The notes beneath the pieces are model-generated. The model worked only from the letters and a program-made list of their open reading frames with translations. It was not told the origin of the DNA and did not search any database. The translations under genes and the position numbers were made by a program. 45,168 bases of DNA from an uncultured Methanomicrobiales archaeon (GTDB taxonomy: Archaea > Thermoplasmatota > Thermoplasmata > Methanomassiliicoccales > Methanomethylophilaceae), in the NCBI GenBank assembly GCA_937892275.1, contig CALAVG010000010.1:1-45168 (forward strand), written 5' to 3'. Below, piece after piece: positions 38,169 to 45,168 of this stretch (position 1 is its first letter; each line of letters opens with the position of its first letter).

Positions 38169-38332
38169 GTGAACGTAAATGTGGTATCGACGGCGTCCCT
38201 TTGGTGACGACGGTCCTGTACAAGGTATTGAAGGACCTGCTGGAGAACGACCGTGAGATATTCACGGACCCAGAGGAGATGGAGCTCTGGCTGAAGGAGC
38301 TGGAGGCGCAGCCCGGATGCTTCCGCAATTAG
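38165..38332 (+). CDS. Small protein ending in TAG, possibly read through
   Basis: 55 residues to the TAG at 38330-38332. Helical (LYKVLKDLLENDREIF, MELWLKELEAQPG). The TAG is in frame with the next gene (38363), with ten sense codons between, so readthrough would give one 159-residue protein with a C-terminal zinc ribbon. A good SD (GAGGGAGAAGGA) before 38363 argues that separate initiation also occurs. Confidence 0.6.
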   Translation: MSERKCGIDGVPLVTTVLYKVLKDLLENDREIFTDPEEMELWLKELEAQPGCFRN

Positions 38333-38362
38333 ACCCTCAAAGAGCATGAAGAGGGAGAAGGA

Positions 38363-38644
38363 ATGATACCGACCAAACGGTACTGTCCGCTGTGCGGTTC
38401 GCCGATAATTGCGAACCAATGCGGGAATCCGATATTCAGGACCACTTACGCAGTCATGTGCTCCAACGATGACTGTAGGCCGATGCCGTCAGAGTACGGT
38501 CCGACCAAGGCTGTGATCCAGCGTTCCGTGGATGACCTGCTCGCGCAGGGCCTCACCGAGGAAGAGGCGATCTACATATTGGCGCTCGAGTATAGTCAGA
38601 AGGTCCAAGAGAGGTTCGGGAAAAAGAAAGAGGAGAGCGAATGA
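38363..38644 (+). CDS. Zinc-ribbon protein
   Basis: 93 residues. C-P-L-C-G near the start and C-S-N-D-D-C about 22 residues later bind zinc. A helical C-terminus with an E-E-A-I-Y-I-L-A-L-E element follows. May be the second half of a readthrough product with the upstream gene. Confidence 0.7.
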   Translation: MIPTKRYCPLCGSPIIANQCGNPIFRTTYAVMCSNDDCRPMPSEYGPTKAVIQRSVDDLLAQGLTEEEAIYILALEYSQKVQERFGKKKEESE

Positions 38645-39012
38645 CGGATCATGATGCACGCATCGAATATCCTGAATGGTGCGATACAGAGGATAAAAAA
38701 CAGGAATATAGGGATTGGTTGGACATCCAATGGACTTATTGGTTCCTGAACAGGTGCTTGGAGAATCAAGAACAATCAAGCAACAGTATGCAGGCTGATA
38801 AAGGCTTGAGGAAAGAGGAAGGAGAGCAAATGACCGGGAATACATTGAACGACCGCATCACACGCGGTGCGGTGAAGACCAGTGATGCATGGATGTATCT
38901 GTACGATGCAAGCGAGGCGATGGGCCTGGTGCCCGACCCTATCGCTACGAGGGAAGCGGATAAGGCGATGCGCGCGGAGTCCAAGAAGAAGGCGATGGAA
39001 TGGCATTCGTGA
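38641..39012 (+). CDS. Unknown protein
   Basis: 123 residues. Trp-rich acidic N-terminus (EYPEWCDTEDKKQEYRDWLDIQWTYWFLNR), then a Lys/Glu linker and a helical C-terminus. Its internal ATG at 38830, preceded by GGAAGGAGAGCAA, could start a separate 60-residue product. Codon use in the first half is more AT-rich than in its neighbours. Function unknown. Confidence 0.65.
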   Translation: MTDHDARIEYPEWCDTEDKKQEYRDWLDIQWTYWFLNRCLENQEQSSNSMQADKGLRKEEGEQMTGNTLNDRITRGAVKTSDAWMYLYDASEAMGLVPDPIATREADKAMRAESKKKAMEWHS

Positions 39013-39278
39013 TAGATTGCGAGAGGAAGCACGCCATGAGGCTGGTCCTGTACCTGTCCGAACAGAGCGAAGCGACATACTGCAGCGAGCTATGCAGGGC
39101 AATGGACCTGCCGTATATGACGGTGTATAGGACATTGAGGGACCTGAACAAGCACGGGCTCATCGATGCCAGTCCGACAACATCCGTGCACACCAAGGAT
39201 GCGTACGGCCTCACCGAGAAAGGCAGGTCCATCGCCATGCACATACAGGCCATAAAGAGATTGGAGGAGGACGAGTGA
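39000..39278 (+). CDS. Winged-helix transcription regulator
   Basis: 92 residues. RKHAMRLVLYLSEQSEATYCSELCRAMDLPYMTVYRTLRDLNKHGLIDASPTT...YGLTEKGRSIA is a clear MarR/PadR-style wHTH: recognition helix MTVYRTLRDL and wing near 57-70. Overlaps the previous gene by 13 bp and the next by 4. Probable regulator of this operon or of host genes. Confidence 0.8.
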   Translation: MAFVIDCERKHAMRLVLYLSEQSEATYCSELCRAMDLPYMTVYRTLRDLNKHGLIDASPTTSVHTKDAYGLTEKGRSIAMHIQAIKRLEEDE

Positions 39279-39493
39279 CGCACACGGTCGTCGTGATGAC
39301 CCCCATGCCCGGAGGCGGGTGGACTTATGGCAAGACGTTCAGGCCCATGGTACTGACGGATGCCCAGCGCGGATACATCAAAGGGATGGGTGCGTCATTG
39401 GAGGACGACGGCACGACGACATGGGTCAGGGTAGATGACGACCGTGAGGTCGTCGGCTATCTGACAAGACTCAAGGAAGAGTTGAGAGAATGA
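39275..39493 (+). CDS. Small unknown protein
   Basis: 72 residues, beta-type (THTVVVMTPMPGGGWTYGKTFRPMVLT...TTTWVRVDDDREVV). ATGA overlaps on both sides. Function unknown. Confidence 0.65.
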   Translation: MTHTVVVMTPMPGGGWTYGKTFRPMVLTDAQRGYIKGMGASLEDDGTTTWVRVDDDREVVGYLTRLKEELRE

Positions 39494-39849
39494 TAACGGC
39501 AGAGATACAGAACTACAGAACGGAGAATGAGAGGCTGCTCATATACGACGGCGCCGCCTGTGTGACCAACGTCAGGGTGGTCGAGTCGGTGATGATGGCG
39601 CAGACGTCGCGCGGTATACAGCTGTGCGCGGTGTACGAGGAGGGCGGCGAAAGGCACAGCCTCATCGCGGACGTGGACATGCTGGATACATGGCCATGGT
39701 CGGGCGAGCCCGACGGGGACGACGACTACGAGATCGAGGTCGTCGACGGGGTCGGGAGCGAGGACGAGGATGAGGAATACAGGATACAGGACGACGAGGC
39801 TCCGCGGAATGCGAAGAGGATCGTCGTGACATTCGATAAGGAGGGCTGA
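39490..39849 (+). CDS. Unknown acidic protein
   Basis: 119 residues. A beta-rich first half (ERLLIYDGAACVTNVRVVESVMM, GIQLCAVYEEGGERHSLIADVDML) leads into an almost purely acidic region (residues about 75-105). No family recognised. Confidence 0.65.
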   Translation: MITAEIQNYRTENERLLIYDGAACVTNVRVVESVMMAQTSRGIQLCAVYEEGGERHSLIADVDMLDTWPWSGEPDGDDDYEIEVVDGVGSEDEDEEYRIQDDEAPRNAKRIVVTFDKEG

Positions 39850-39852
39850 AGT

Positions 39853-40122
39853 ATGGATATGGACGACAGCAGATTCGACGTCGGGGAAGAGGGGACCATC
39901 CAGCACAAGGTCCTCAGACTGGCCTACAGGAACAACGGCTGGTTCGAGACCGCGCTGATGCGTTACTTCGAGGAGGACCCGGTGGAGTGGAAGGGGAGGA
40001 AGGCCATCCTGGACAATATGGTCAGGGACGGGCTGCTCGAGCTCCACCACGAGAAGGGCAGAAGATACAGATACCACATCACCCCGGCCGGGGTGGAGAT
40101 AGTGGGAAGGATGAGAGGATGA
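39853..40122 (+). CDS. Winged-helix-like protein
   Basis: 89 residues. HKVLRLAYRNNGWFETALMRYFEEDPVEWKGRKAILDNMVRDGLLELHHEKGRRYRYHITPAGVEIV has the helices and wing of a wHTH (LDNMVRDGLLEL then RYRYHITPAG). Probable DNA-binding regulator. It starts 3 bp after the previous stop. Confidence 0.72.
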   Translation: MDMDDSRFDVGEEGTIQHKVLRLAYRNNGWFETALMRYFEEDPVEWKGRKAILDNMVRDGLLELHHEKGRRYRYHITPAGVEIVGRMRG

Positions 40123-40526
40123 GCATGGACGCGCCGAACGCAGGACTGAAGATACGCGCCTTCGCGGTGACGGAGGATAAGTTCGGGGATGTGACGATGG
40201 AGTTCACGCCGCAGGCCATTGAGGAGTATATCGGTACGAGATCGTTCTGTATGATGTCCAAGTACATCTACACCATCCCCGTGGCCGTGTGCTACAGGGA
40301 TACCGTCAGCCCGGACGCGACGGAGACGGTGTACGGTGATGAGCGCATAAAGGGCGATGTCCTATTGTTCGGCGGGTCGGCCGAGGGCGTGCGCAGCCTG
40401 TCGGACTTCGAGGTCATGACCATCAGGTCGTGCGCCAAGATGATGAAGCTCGGAGGAGTGTGCAAACTGCTCATAGGCCATGTCACCAAGAAGCCCAAGG
40501 AGCTGCCTCTGGAGGTCATAGAATGA
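40119..40526 (+). CDS. Unknown protein
   Basis: 135 residues from the ATG at 40119 (ATGA overlap). Alpha/beta with a central strand pair (SKYIYTIPVAVCYRDTV, GDVLLFGGSAEGV) and a Lys-rich end. Resembles no family I can name. Confidence 0.65.
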   Translation: MSMDAPNAGLKIRAFAVTEDKFGDVTMEFTPQAIEEYIGTRSFCMMSKYIYTIPVAVCYRDTVSPDATETVYGDERIKGDVLLFGGSAEGVRSLSDFEVMTIRSCAKMMKLGGVCKLLIGHVTKKPKELPLEVIE

Positions 40527-41320
40527 CAGAACAAGGGACCGAACAGGGGCCCGACACTCCGCTGATGGAGGAGCCGGGCCACGTAGAGGACTACCAGAGG
40601 AGCCTGGAGATCCTCGAGGAGACGTTCGCCAACTTCGGTGTCATGTGCTTCACCGGCACCGGCAGGAAGGTGTCCAGGGATAGGACGACAGCGGACGCAT
40701 ACCGTGCGTACAACGAGCTGGGCTCGCTGGTGGGCGAGAGGATGGCGGTGTCCGAGACATATGCCGTCATACCTAAGATGTACACCCGCGTGACCAGGGG
40801 AGTGGACGAGTACGGCCAGGCGGATGCGTGGACTTACTTCGACGAGCACCCGCATATATCCCTGGAGAAGATGGTGGACAAGATAATGGACTCCACTGTC
40901 ATCGAGGTGTTCGTGGGGCTGGAGCTCGTGATAAGGGACTTCAGGAACTATACCGAGGTCGCGGGGGAATACGCCGGGACCAACATCATGAAGAGGGACG
41001 CGAAGCGCACAGGGTTCATGAGGCCTAACGCCAAGGCAAGGGTCTTCGACATGCCCTTGGGGATGATCATCGACGTCGAGTATCTGGAGAAGGACGACAT
41101 CATATTCCTCACGGTGTCGGACAGATGCGGCAACCGTTTCTACTACGGTCTGCCGGCCTACAGGTGGTATCAGCCCATAGAGGGCGTGTACACCGATCTG
41201 AGGTACTCGGCTGGGCTCGGCGATGCGCTGATGCGCGGCATGGGCGCGCAGCTCCTGGAGGAGACCAAGGCGAGGCGCAGGCTGCCGTACAGGAACAAGT
41301 TCCTGTATGACGACTATTAA
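40523..41320 (+). CDS. Unknown 265-residue protein
   Basis: 265 residues from the ATG at 40523. Helical first half with E-V-F-V-G-L-E-L-V-I-R-D-F; a central short beta unit (VFDMPLGMIIDVEYLEKDDIIFLTVSDRCGNRFYYGLP), which looks like an OB- or SH3-like barrel; helical basic end. Ends in TAA, and a new promoter follows. Function unknown. Confidence 0.7.
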   Translation: MTEQGTEQGPDTPLMEEPGHVEDYQRSLEILEETFANFGVMCFTGTGRKVSRDRTTADAYRAYNELGSLVGERMAVSETYAVIPKMYTRVTRGVDEYGQADAWTYFDEHPHISLEKMVDKIMDSTVIEVFVGLELVIRDFRNYTEVAGEYAGTNIMKRDAKRTGFMRPNAKARVFDMPLGMIIDVEYLEKDDIIFLTVSDRCGNRFYYGLPAYRWYQPIEGVYTDLRYSAGLGDALMRGMGAQLLEETKARRRLPYRNKFLYDDY

Positions 41321-41325
41321 TACAC

Positions 41326-41340
41326 CTTTAATCATATACA
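41326..41340 (+). promoter_or_regulatory. Promoter before 41360
   Basis: CTTTAATCATATAC is TATA-like and 25-30 bp from the ATG at 41360. An AAGGAG SD is also present, so the message has a very short leader. Confidence 0.4.
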
Positions 41341-41359
41341 TAGTTCAAGGAGAGATCAT

Positions 41360-41860
41360 ATGAGGATCGATTTGGCAGACGGCAGGACCATAGAGGTGCC
41401 TGCAGAGAACATGAAGGAACTGGAAGAATACGCGGAGAATGCGATGCACCACCTGCACACGGGCGTGATGGGCCACTCCGAGGACACGGACCCGGCCGAT
41501 GATATACTGGTGGCGGTGTTCGCGCTGAGGAAGATGATAGAGCGCATCGATGAACAGGACGCGAAGATGGACAAGATAATCGAGGATTATAATGAACTGG
41601 CGCAGAACTACAACCAGCTGGTCACAGGATTCAACACCACGGTGGCCGTGAACAAGGTCCTGCAGAACGAGGTCGACAGGCTCAGGGCACTGGCCGGAGA
41701 GCCTTCGCTGAAGGAGGCTCCGATGGACATGGAGGCCCACAGGGCCGAGTGGGACCCCTCGTATGCTGAGGTGACTGAGACTCCTGATTCTTCTGAGGAT
41801 GTCTCAGAGGATATCTCTGAGACCCCGGGATCGGACGGGGAGAAGGAGAAAGAGGAGTGA
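41360..41860 (+). CDS. Coiled-coil protein
   Basis: 166 residues. After a beta hairpin (RIDLADGRTIEVP), residues about 50-115 form a coiled coil (IERIDEQDAKMDKIIEDYNELAQNYNQL...). The last 45 residues are acidic, Ser/Glu/Asp-rich and disordered-looking. Function unknown. First gene after an internal promoter. Confidence 0.7.
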   Translation: MRIDLADGRTIEVPAENMKELEEYAENAMHHLHTGVMGHSEDTDPADDILVAVFALRKMIERIDEQDAKMDKIIEDYNELAQNYNQLVTGFNTTVAVNKVLQNEVDRLRALAGEPSLKEAPMDMEAHRAEWDPSYAEVTETPDSSEDVSEDISETPGSDGEKEKEE

Positions 41861-41866
41861 GACGCC

Positions 41867-42112
41867 ATGACCGTCTGGGATGGGTATTCGGACGAGATCG
41901 CGGGGATACTCGGGAGGATGTGCGACGAGCTCGTGCCTCTGGTCTACGACCAGGATTATGAAGCACTGGTGGAGCACATCGAGAGGATGCACGCGGACTC
42001 TCACGAGATAAGGAAGATGGTCAACGCCATGGTGCGCGTGCTCAACAGGCAGGAGAACGGGACGGAGCTAAGCAGTGAGGAACGGACGAATGAGGAGGAG
42101 GCCGAAGAATGA
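41867..42112 (+). CDS. Small helical protein
   Basis: 81 residues, helical and acidic (YSDEIAGILGRMCDELVPLVYDQDYEALVEHIERM). ATGA overlap with the next gene. Function unknown. Confidence 0.65.
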   Translation: MTVWDGYSDEIAGILGRMCDELVPLVYDQDYEALVEHIERMHADSHEIRKMVNAMVRVLNRQENGTELSSEERTNEEEAEE

Positions 42113-42357
42113 CAGATTTCAACATGCACGTGGATGTGGATTACACGATAGATTCGGACTACCATAAGAACGGCCGGGTGGAGCTCCATCTTACGCTGGA
42201 CAAGATCTCCGCAGACGCCTTCTACAGATGGTTGGCGAACGGATGTGAAGGGGAGCTGGCGATCACCAAAAAGGGATGTAGGCTCGCCGGAGAAATGCCC
42301 GATATCCCGAAGGCGGATGATGAGATGGAAATGAAGGAAACGAAGGTGAAGAAATGA
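42109..42357 (+). CDS. Small unknown protein
   Basis: 82 residues. Beta start (FNMHVDVDYTIDSDYHKNGRVELHLTLD), a short helix, Lys/Glu-rich end. ATGA overlaps on both sides. Confidence 0.65.
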   Translation: MTDFNMHVDVDYTIDSDYHKNGRVELHLTLDKISADAFYRWLANGCEGELAITKKGCRLAGEMPDIPKADDEMEMKETKVKK

Positions 42358-42845
42358 CAGAGGAGATAGTGGAGATGGGCGCGGCGCCCAAGAAGAACAC
42401 AGGCAGGGCGATGACCGTCATCGAGCTCCGTAAGTATTTCGAGGAGCGCGAGGCGCAGATGAAGGCGGAGTTCCAGGCAAGGATAGAGGAGCTGGAGCAT
42501 CAGGAGCACCACTGCGACTGTCCCAACAGGATAATCGATATGGCCAAGGAGCTGGAGAGGCTCGACCGTCTGGACGACAACGACGAGCTGCTCAGGCAGG
42601 GTATCAACAAGTCCCATGCGGAACTGGCCGGGGCCCTCGAGAAGGAGCACAGGCTCAGGGCCGACACGGAGCAGGAGCTTAAGGAGCTGAGGTCTGAGTC
42701 GGCGAAGCTGACGGAGAAGCTCGACAAGGCGAACATCGAAGTATCGAAGTACAAGAAGGACGTCAACTGGCTCGGCGTCCTTACCGGAGCAGTCTTGGGT
42801 GTCGGGCTAGTGGTGATCGCACTGAGCATAGCGGGATTGTTATGA
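42354..42845 (+). CDS. Coiled-coil protein with C-terminal membrane anchor
   Basis: 163 residues. Long coiled coil (about 25-135, heptad-like L/E/K pattern) with a C-D-C pair, then one transmembrane segment (WLGVLTGAVLGVGLVVIALSI, 140-160) at the very C-terminus. Tail-anchored topology suggests a membrane-facing role such as spanin-like or superinfection-related function; that is inference. Confidence 0.75.
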   Translation: MTEEIVEMGAAPKKNTGRAMTVIELRKYFEEREAQMKAEFQARIEELEHQEHHCDCPNRIIDMAKELERLDRLDDNDELLRQGINKSHAELAGALEKEHRLRADTEQELKELRSESAKLTEKLDKANIEVSKYKKDVNWLGVLTGAVLGVGLVVIALSIAGLL

Positions 42846-43684
42846 CTGTCAGGAGGCTGAGCGGCAACGTTACCCCGTCGGACCCGCTGCTGAGACCCAA
42901 GGAGGGCAGAGAGGTACTGTTCGCTGCGAGGGTCGGTTCGTACAACTACAACCTGCAGGTCGAGGAGTCCGACGAGGACTTCTATATCTTCACGATGCCG
43001 AAGTACACCGATCTGTACGATGGCGTGATGTACACGAAGCAAACCGTCACCAACGGCGTGGATTTCACGGTGTTCGACCTCCGCAGGCTGCCGGGCTTTC
43101 TGTGGAAGGCGAACCCGCATACTGTCGAGGTACTGTTCTCCAACGACCTGAGGATCAACACCCGGATGGAGTACATCGAAGGTGCCGAGACATTCAAGCT
43201 GATGGACCTCCCGATATTCCTGCAGGATATGAAGGAGGACCTGGCACGCATGAATCTCCCGTACCTGTGGGACTCGGCGATGGGGTGCGTGCGCGGCGAG
43301 ATGAAGAGGCTGAAGGGCAACGAGGACCAGGAGCTCACCAAGCTCCACAGTTACAACACCAAGGCCGCCCTGCACGCCGTGAGGCTGCTTGATCTGCTGG
43401 ACCGCTACGCGGACAGCGGGTTCAGGGATTTCGAATCGGCGCTCATGTACAACGGACAGAGCAGGACGGACATGCTGGACATCCGCAGAGGGAAGTACAG
43501 TTTCATTGAGATGAATGACGTCCTGAACACCCGTATCCCTCTGATAGAGGAGAAGTGGAAGGAAGCATATAAGGGTGCCAAGCCCAAGGAGACCACGTAC
43601 GCCAAGCTGAAGAAGATGGTCTATGAGGTCATGAGGATCTATTCGCTGTATGAGCTGGAGAGGGATATGATATGGAAAGCGTGA
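42842..43684 (+). CDS. RlaP-type nucleotidyltransferase
   Basis: 280 residues. A-R-V-G-S-Y-N-Y-N-L at 29-38, then S-D-E-D at 43-46, give the G-S and D-x-D signature of pol-beta nucleotidyltransferases. F-T-V-F-D-L-R supplies the third acid. The layout and length match the PF10127/RlaP family, linked to RNA repair in bacteria and phages. No RNA ligase is visible nearby, so its substrate here is open. Starts inside the stop of the membrane protein gene (ATGA). Confidence 0.8.
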   Translation: MTVRRLSGNVTPSDPLLRPKEGREVLFAARVGSYNYNLQVEESDEDFYIFTMPKYTDLYDGVMYTKQTVTNGVDFTVFDLRRLPGFLWKANPHTVEVLFSNDLRINTRMEYIEGAETFKLMDLPIFLQDMKEDLARMNLPYLWDSAMGCVRGEMKRLKGNEDQELTKLHSYNTKAALHAVRLLDLLDRYADSGFRDFESALMYNGQSRTDMLDIRRGKYSFIEMNDVLNTRIPLIEEKWKEAYKGAKPKETTYAKLKKMVYEVMRIYSLYELERDMIWKA

Positions 43685-43956
43685 TACCCGACATCGACGA
43701 ATATATCGGAATGATAAAGAAGTCCGGAGAGCCTTGGACAGGTGTCGGCACAATGCAGTACATGAAGATGCTCAATCTCCAAAGGAGTGCGCTTCCGATG
43801 AGGGATATATCGGCATGCAACCTCGGGCTGCTGTTCAACGAGATCAGCAGGACTCCTCTGGAGGAACGCATCGCACATAGGAAGAGGGACGCGGAGCTCA
43901 GAGGGCCGAAGACCGCGACACTGCCCTCAGGTCGTGATACGTGGGAGGACCTATGA
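43672..43956 (+). CDS. Unknown protein
   Basis: 94 residues. Overlaps the nucleotidyltransferase by 13 bp and the next gene by ATGA. Helical centre (MKMLNLQRSALPMRDISACNLGLLFNEISRT) and a basic end. Function unknown; coupling suggests a partner of the nucleotidyltransferase. Confidence 0.65.
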   Translation: MESVIPDIDEYIGMIKKSGEPWTGVGTMQYMKMLNLQRSALPMRDISACNLGLLFNEISRTPLEERIAHRKRDAELRGPKTATLPSGRDTWEDL

Positions 43957-44246
43957 TGGAGTCCAGGCTCCGTGCGTTCTTCGACGCCAAGGCCCCGGAG
44001 GAGGCCGCTCCGGACGAAGCCATATATGAGCCGGCGGTCGCGGAGTACTCCGGGGACCTGGAGAGGGACTTCAGGAACCTGGAGGGCTGCTATGTATATC
44101 TCTTAAGGAAGGTCCATGACATGGATATGGAAATGGATGAGTTGAGAGAAAGGCAGCGCAGGGCCATCCTCGGCTTCACGACTATCGCCTTGGCCACACT
44201 GGGCGTGACCCTTTTATCTTTGTTAAGCATCATGGGCATCATATGA
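43953..44246 (+). CDS. Small tail-anchored membrane protein
   Basis: 97 residues. A soluble, acidic N-terminal 70 residues with a coiled coil (YLLRKVHDMDMEMDELRERQRR) precede one hydrophobic helix (AILGFTTIALATLGVTLLSLL) at the C-terminus. Similar in plan to the larger protein at 42354. Starts at 43953 by ATGA overlap; MES at 43956 is an alternative. Confidence 0.75.
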   Translation: MMESRLRAFFDAKAPEEAAPDEAIYEPAVAEYSGDLERDFRNLEGCYVYLLRKVHDMDMEMDELRERQRRAILGFTTIALATLGVTLLSLLSIMGII

Positions 44247-44431
44247 TCCCTTGCAGATACTGCGGCTGTCTGAATGTCTCGATATGCACCGACGGGGGCA
44301 TCTGGTGGTGCAGGTGTGATTCCTGCCTTGCCAGAGGCCCTGTCGGTCACTTCAGGCAGAGCGCCGAGGACTTATGGAACGGCACAAGGTGGCCGGAAGA
44401 GGTCCAAAGAGAAATAAATTATATACCTTGA
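44243..44431 (+). CDS. Lar-like small zinc protein
   Basis: 62 residues. C4-R-Y-C7-G and C25-D-S-C28 with R-G-P at 31-33 and A-E-D-L-W-N at 41-46 match the layout of the Lar restriction-alleviation family (CPFCG...CxxC...GP...A...WN). Lar of Rac prophage modulates type I restriction; whether this copy does is unknown. ATGA overlap with the previous gene. Confidence 0.7.
   Translation: MIPCRYCGCLNVSICTDGGIWWCRCDSCLARGPVGHFRQSAEDLWNGTRWPEEVQREINYIP
44416..44426 (+). promoter_or_regulatory. TATA box for leaderless GTG gene
   Basis: AATTATATAC is centred 26-27 bp before the GTG at 44448, the same geometry as PCNA. No SD precedes the GTG. Confidence 0.5.
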
Positions 44432-44447
44432 ATATCATACTTAATTT

Positions 44448-44801
44448 GTGAAGAGCGATAATATCTATTTCCACAACGGCGAACCGTACAACGAGGAGGC
44501 GATGCTGGGTATCCTGATGGAAAGCGGACCGGTCGGTATCTCGGAGTTAAGGCTCGATGACGACCATACCAGGGTCGTCAAGATCTATATGGATGACGGC
44601 AGGGAATATTTCGTCGCACAGGATATAACGTGGGTCACGAAGGAGCTTATAGCTCCGAAAGGCGTCAGGGAGATCCGTGAGCCTTCGGCCGGCAGGCAGT
44701 GGATCGTCAGGCACGTACCGGTACCGGTGCGCGACCTGCGTACCCTGCAGGAGAGGCTGGACGCTCAGCCGGAAGTGGATTGGAGCAGATACTATGAGTA
44801 A
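44448..44801 (+). CDS. Unknown protein, leaderless GTG start
   Basis: 117 residues. GTG start chosen because of the TATA spacing. Opens with N-I-Y-F-H-N-G-E-P-Y, like the small gene at 37822, then beta-rich (TRVVKIYMDDGREYFVAQDITWV) and an Arg-rich end. Ends in TAA overlapping the next gene. Function unknown. Confidence 0.65.
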   Translation: MKSDNIYFHNGEPYNEEAMLGILMESGPVGISELRLDDDHTRVVKIYMDDGREYFVAQDITWVTKELIAPKGVREIREPSAGRQWIVRHVPVPVRDLRTLQERLDAQPEVDWSRYYE

Positions 44802-45168
44802 GAAGAAGAGATGCGATTTCAGGATGCCGCCGGTCGTGAGGTTCGACGGTGTTCCTTACGGGGAGAGATGGGCGATATACTGCGCCTGCGGGATGACTAT
44901 ATTCGGCAACAGCAAGGATGAGGCGGAATCAACATGGAAGAAGCACGCGGACGGTAAACTCCGATGCGGATACAAGAGGAGTGAGGGAATGAACAGACTC
45001 GACACCATGGTCAAGAGCAGATATGCTGACTGGGCTGAGACTAGGGACCGTAAAATATTGAGGGAGGCGATCACATTGCAGATGCTTGTAACGGCGATCA
45101 GATGCAGGCACGGATATGATTTATCCGTATCTGTCGGGCATGACTGTTGGAACGGCGGGGAGAAGAAC
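44794..45168 (+). CDS. Zinc-site protein (partial, runs off right edge)
   Basis: 125 residues visible, frame open to the window edge. Starts at the ATG 44794, overlapping the previous gene by 8 bp. Basic start, then Y-C-A-C-G-M-T-I-F-G-N-S-K-D-E-A-E-S-T-W-K-K-H, a zinc-ribbon-like half, and a helical region. Function unknown. Confidence 0.65.
   Translation, partial: MSKKKRCDFRMPPVVRFDGVPYGERWAIYCACGMTIFGNSKDEAESTWKKHADGKLRCGYKRSEGMNRLDTMVKSRYADWAETRDRKILREAITLQMLVTAIRCRHGYDLSVSVGHDCWNGGEKN

Overview
The window looks like part of an archaeal tailed-virus genome (free or integrated) from a methanogen, most likely of the Methanomassiliicoccales. The pointers are a virus-encoded PCNA sliding clamp, TATA boxes about 26 bp upstream of leaderless starts, SD-led operons with ATGA overlaps, and almost no TAG stops. 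Only three of roughly 70 genes end in TAG, and each is followed in frame by more coding sequence. That fits a host that reads amber as pyrrolysine. The host assignment is inference.

Minus strand, 22.1 kb down to 1. It opens with a leaderless PCNA gene and a run of small zinc-ribbon and acidic proteins (19.1-22.1 kb). Next come a GC-rich structured non-coding block (18.8-19.1 kb), a 1292-residue unknown protein, an AT-rich control region and a ParB/Srx-fold protein. A replication/recombination set follows: VapE-type helicase, SNF2-type helicase, zinc-ribbon protein, ERF annealing protein, YqaJ exonuclease, a possible ssDNA-binding protein and a VRR-NUC nuclease. The virion genes are last: beta-helix protein, head-tail adaptor (split by an in-frame TAG), tail completion, major tail protein, two chaperone-sized genes, a short tape measure, and an InlB-repeat protein running off the left edge. 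Terminase, portal and capsid genes were not recognised and may lie outside.

Centre, 22.1-23.5 kb. This is a 1.4-kb gene-free control region. It holds the leaderless PCNA promoter, a probable small RNA with promoter and terminator, a 19-bp iteron array, and a strong promoter feeding about 450 nt of multi-branched RNA.

Plus strand, 23.5-36 kb. Short cassettes of small genes are separated by hairpins, several with AACC or GACC loops. Recognisable members are a Gp88-like protein, a PcfJ-like protein, an Api92-like protein and a C5 cytosine methyltransferase interrupted at its active site by a LAGLIDADG intein.

Plus strand, 36.8-45.2 kb. After a second AT-rich region sharing a roughly 54-bp repeat with the 14.6-kb region, a tightly overlapped operon encodes zinc ribbons, winged-helix proteins, two membrane-anchored proteins, a RlaP-type nucleotidyltransferase and a Lar-like protein. 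The two halves look like a replication/virion arm and an early host-takeover arm diverging from a central origin-like region.
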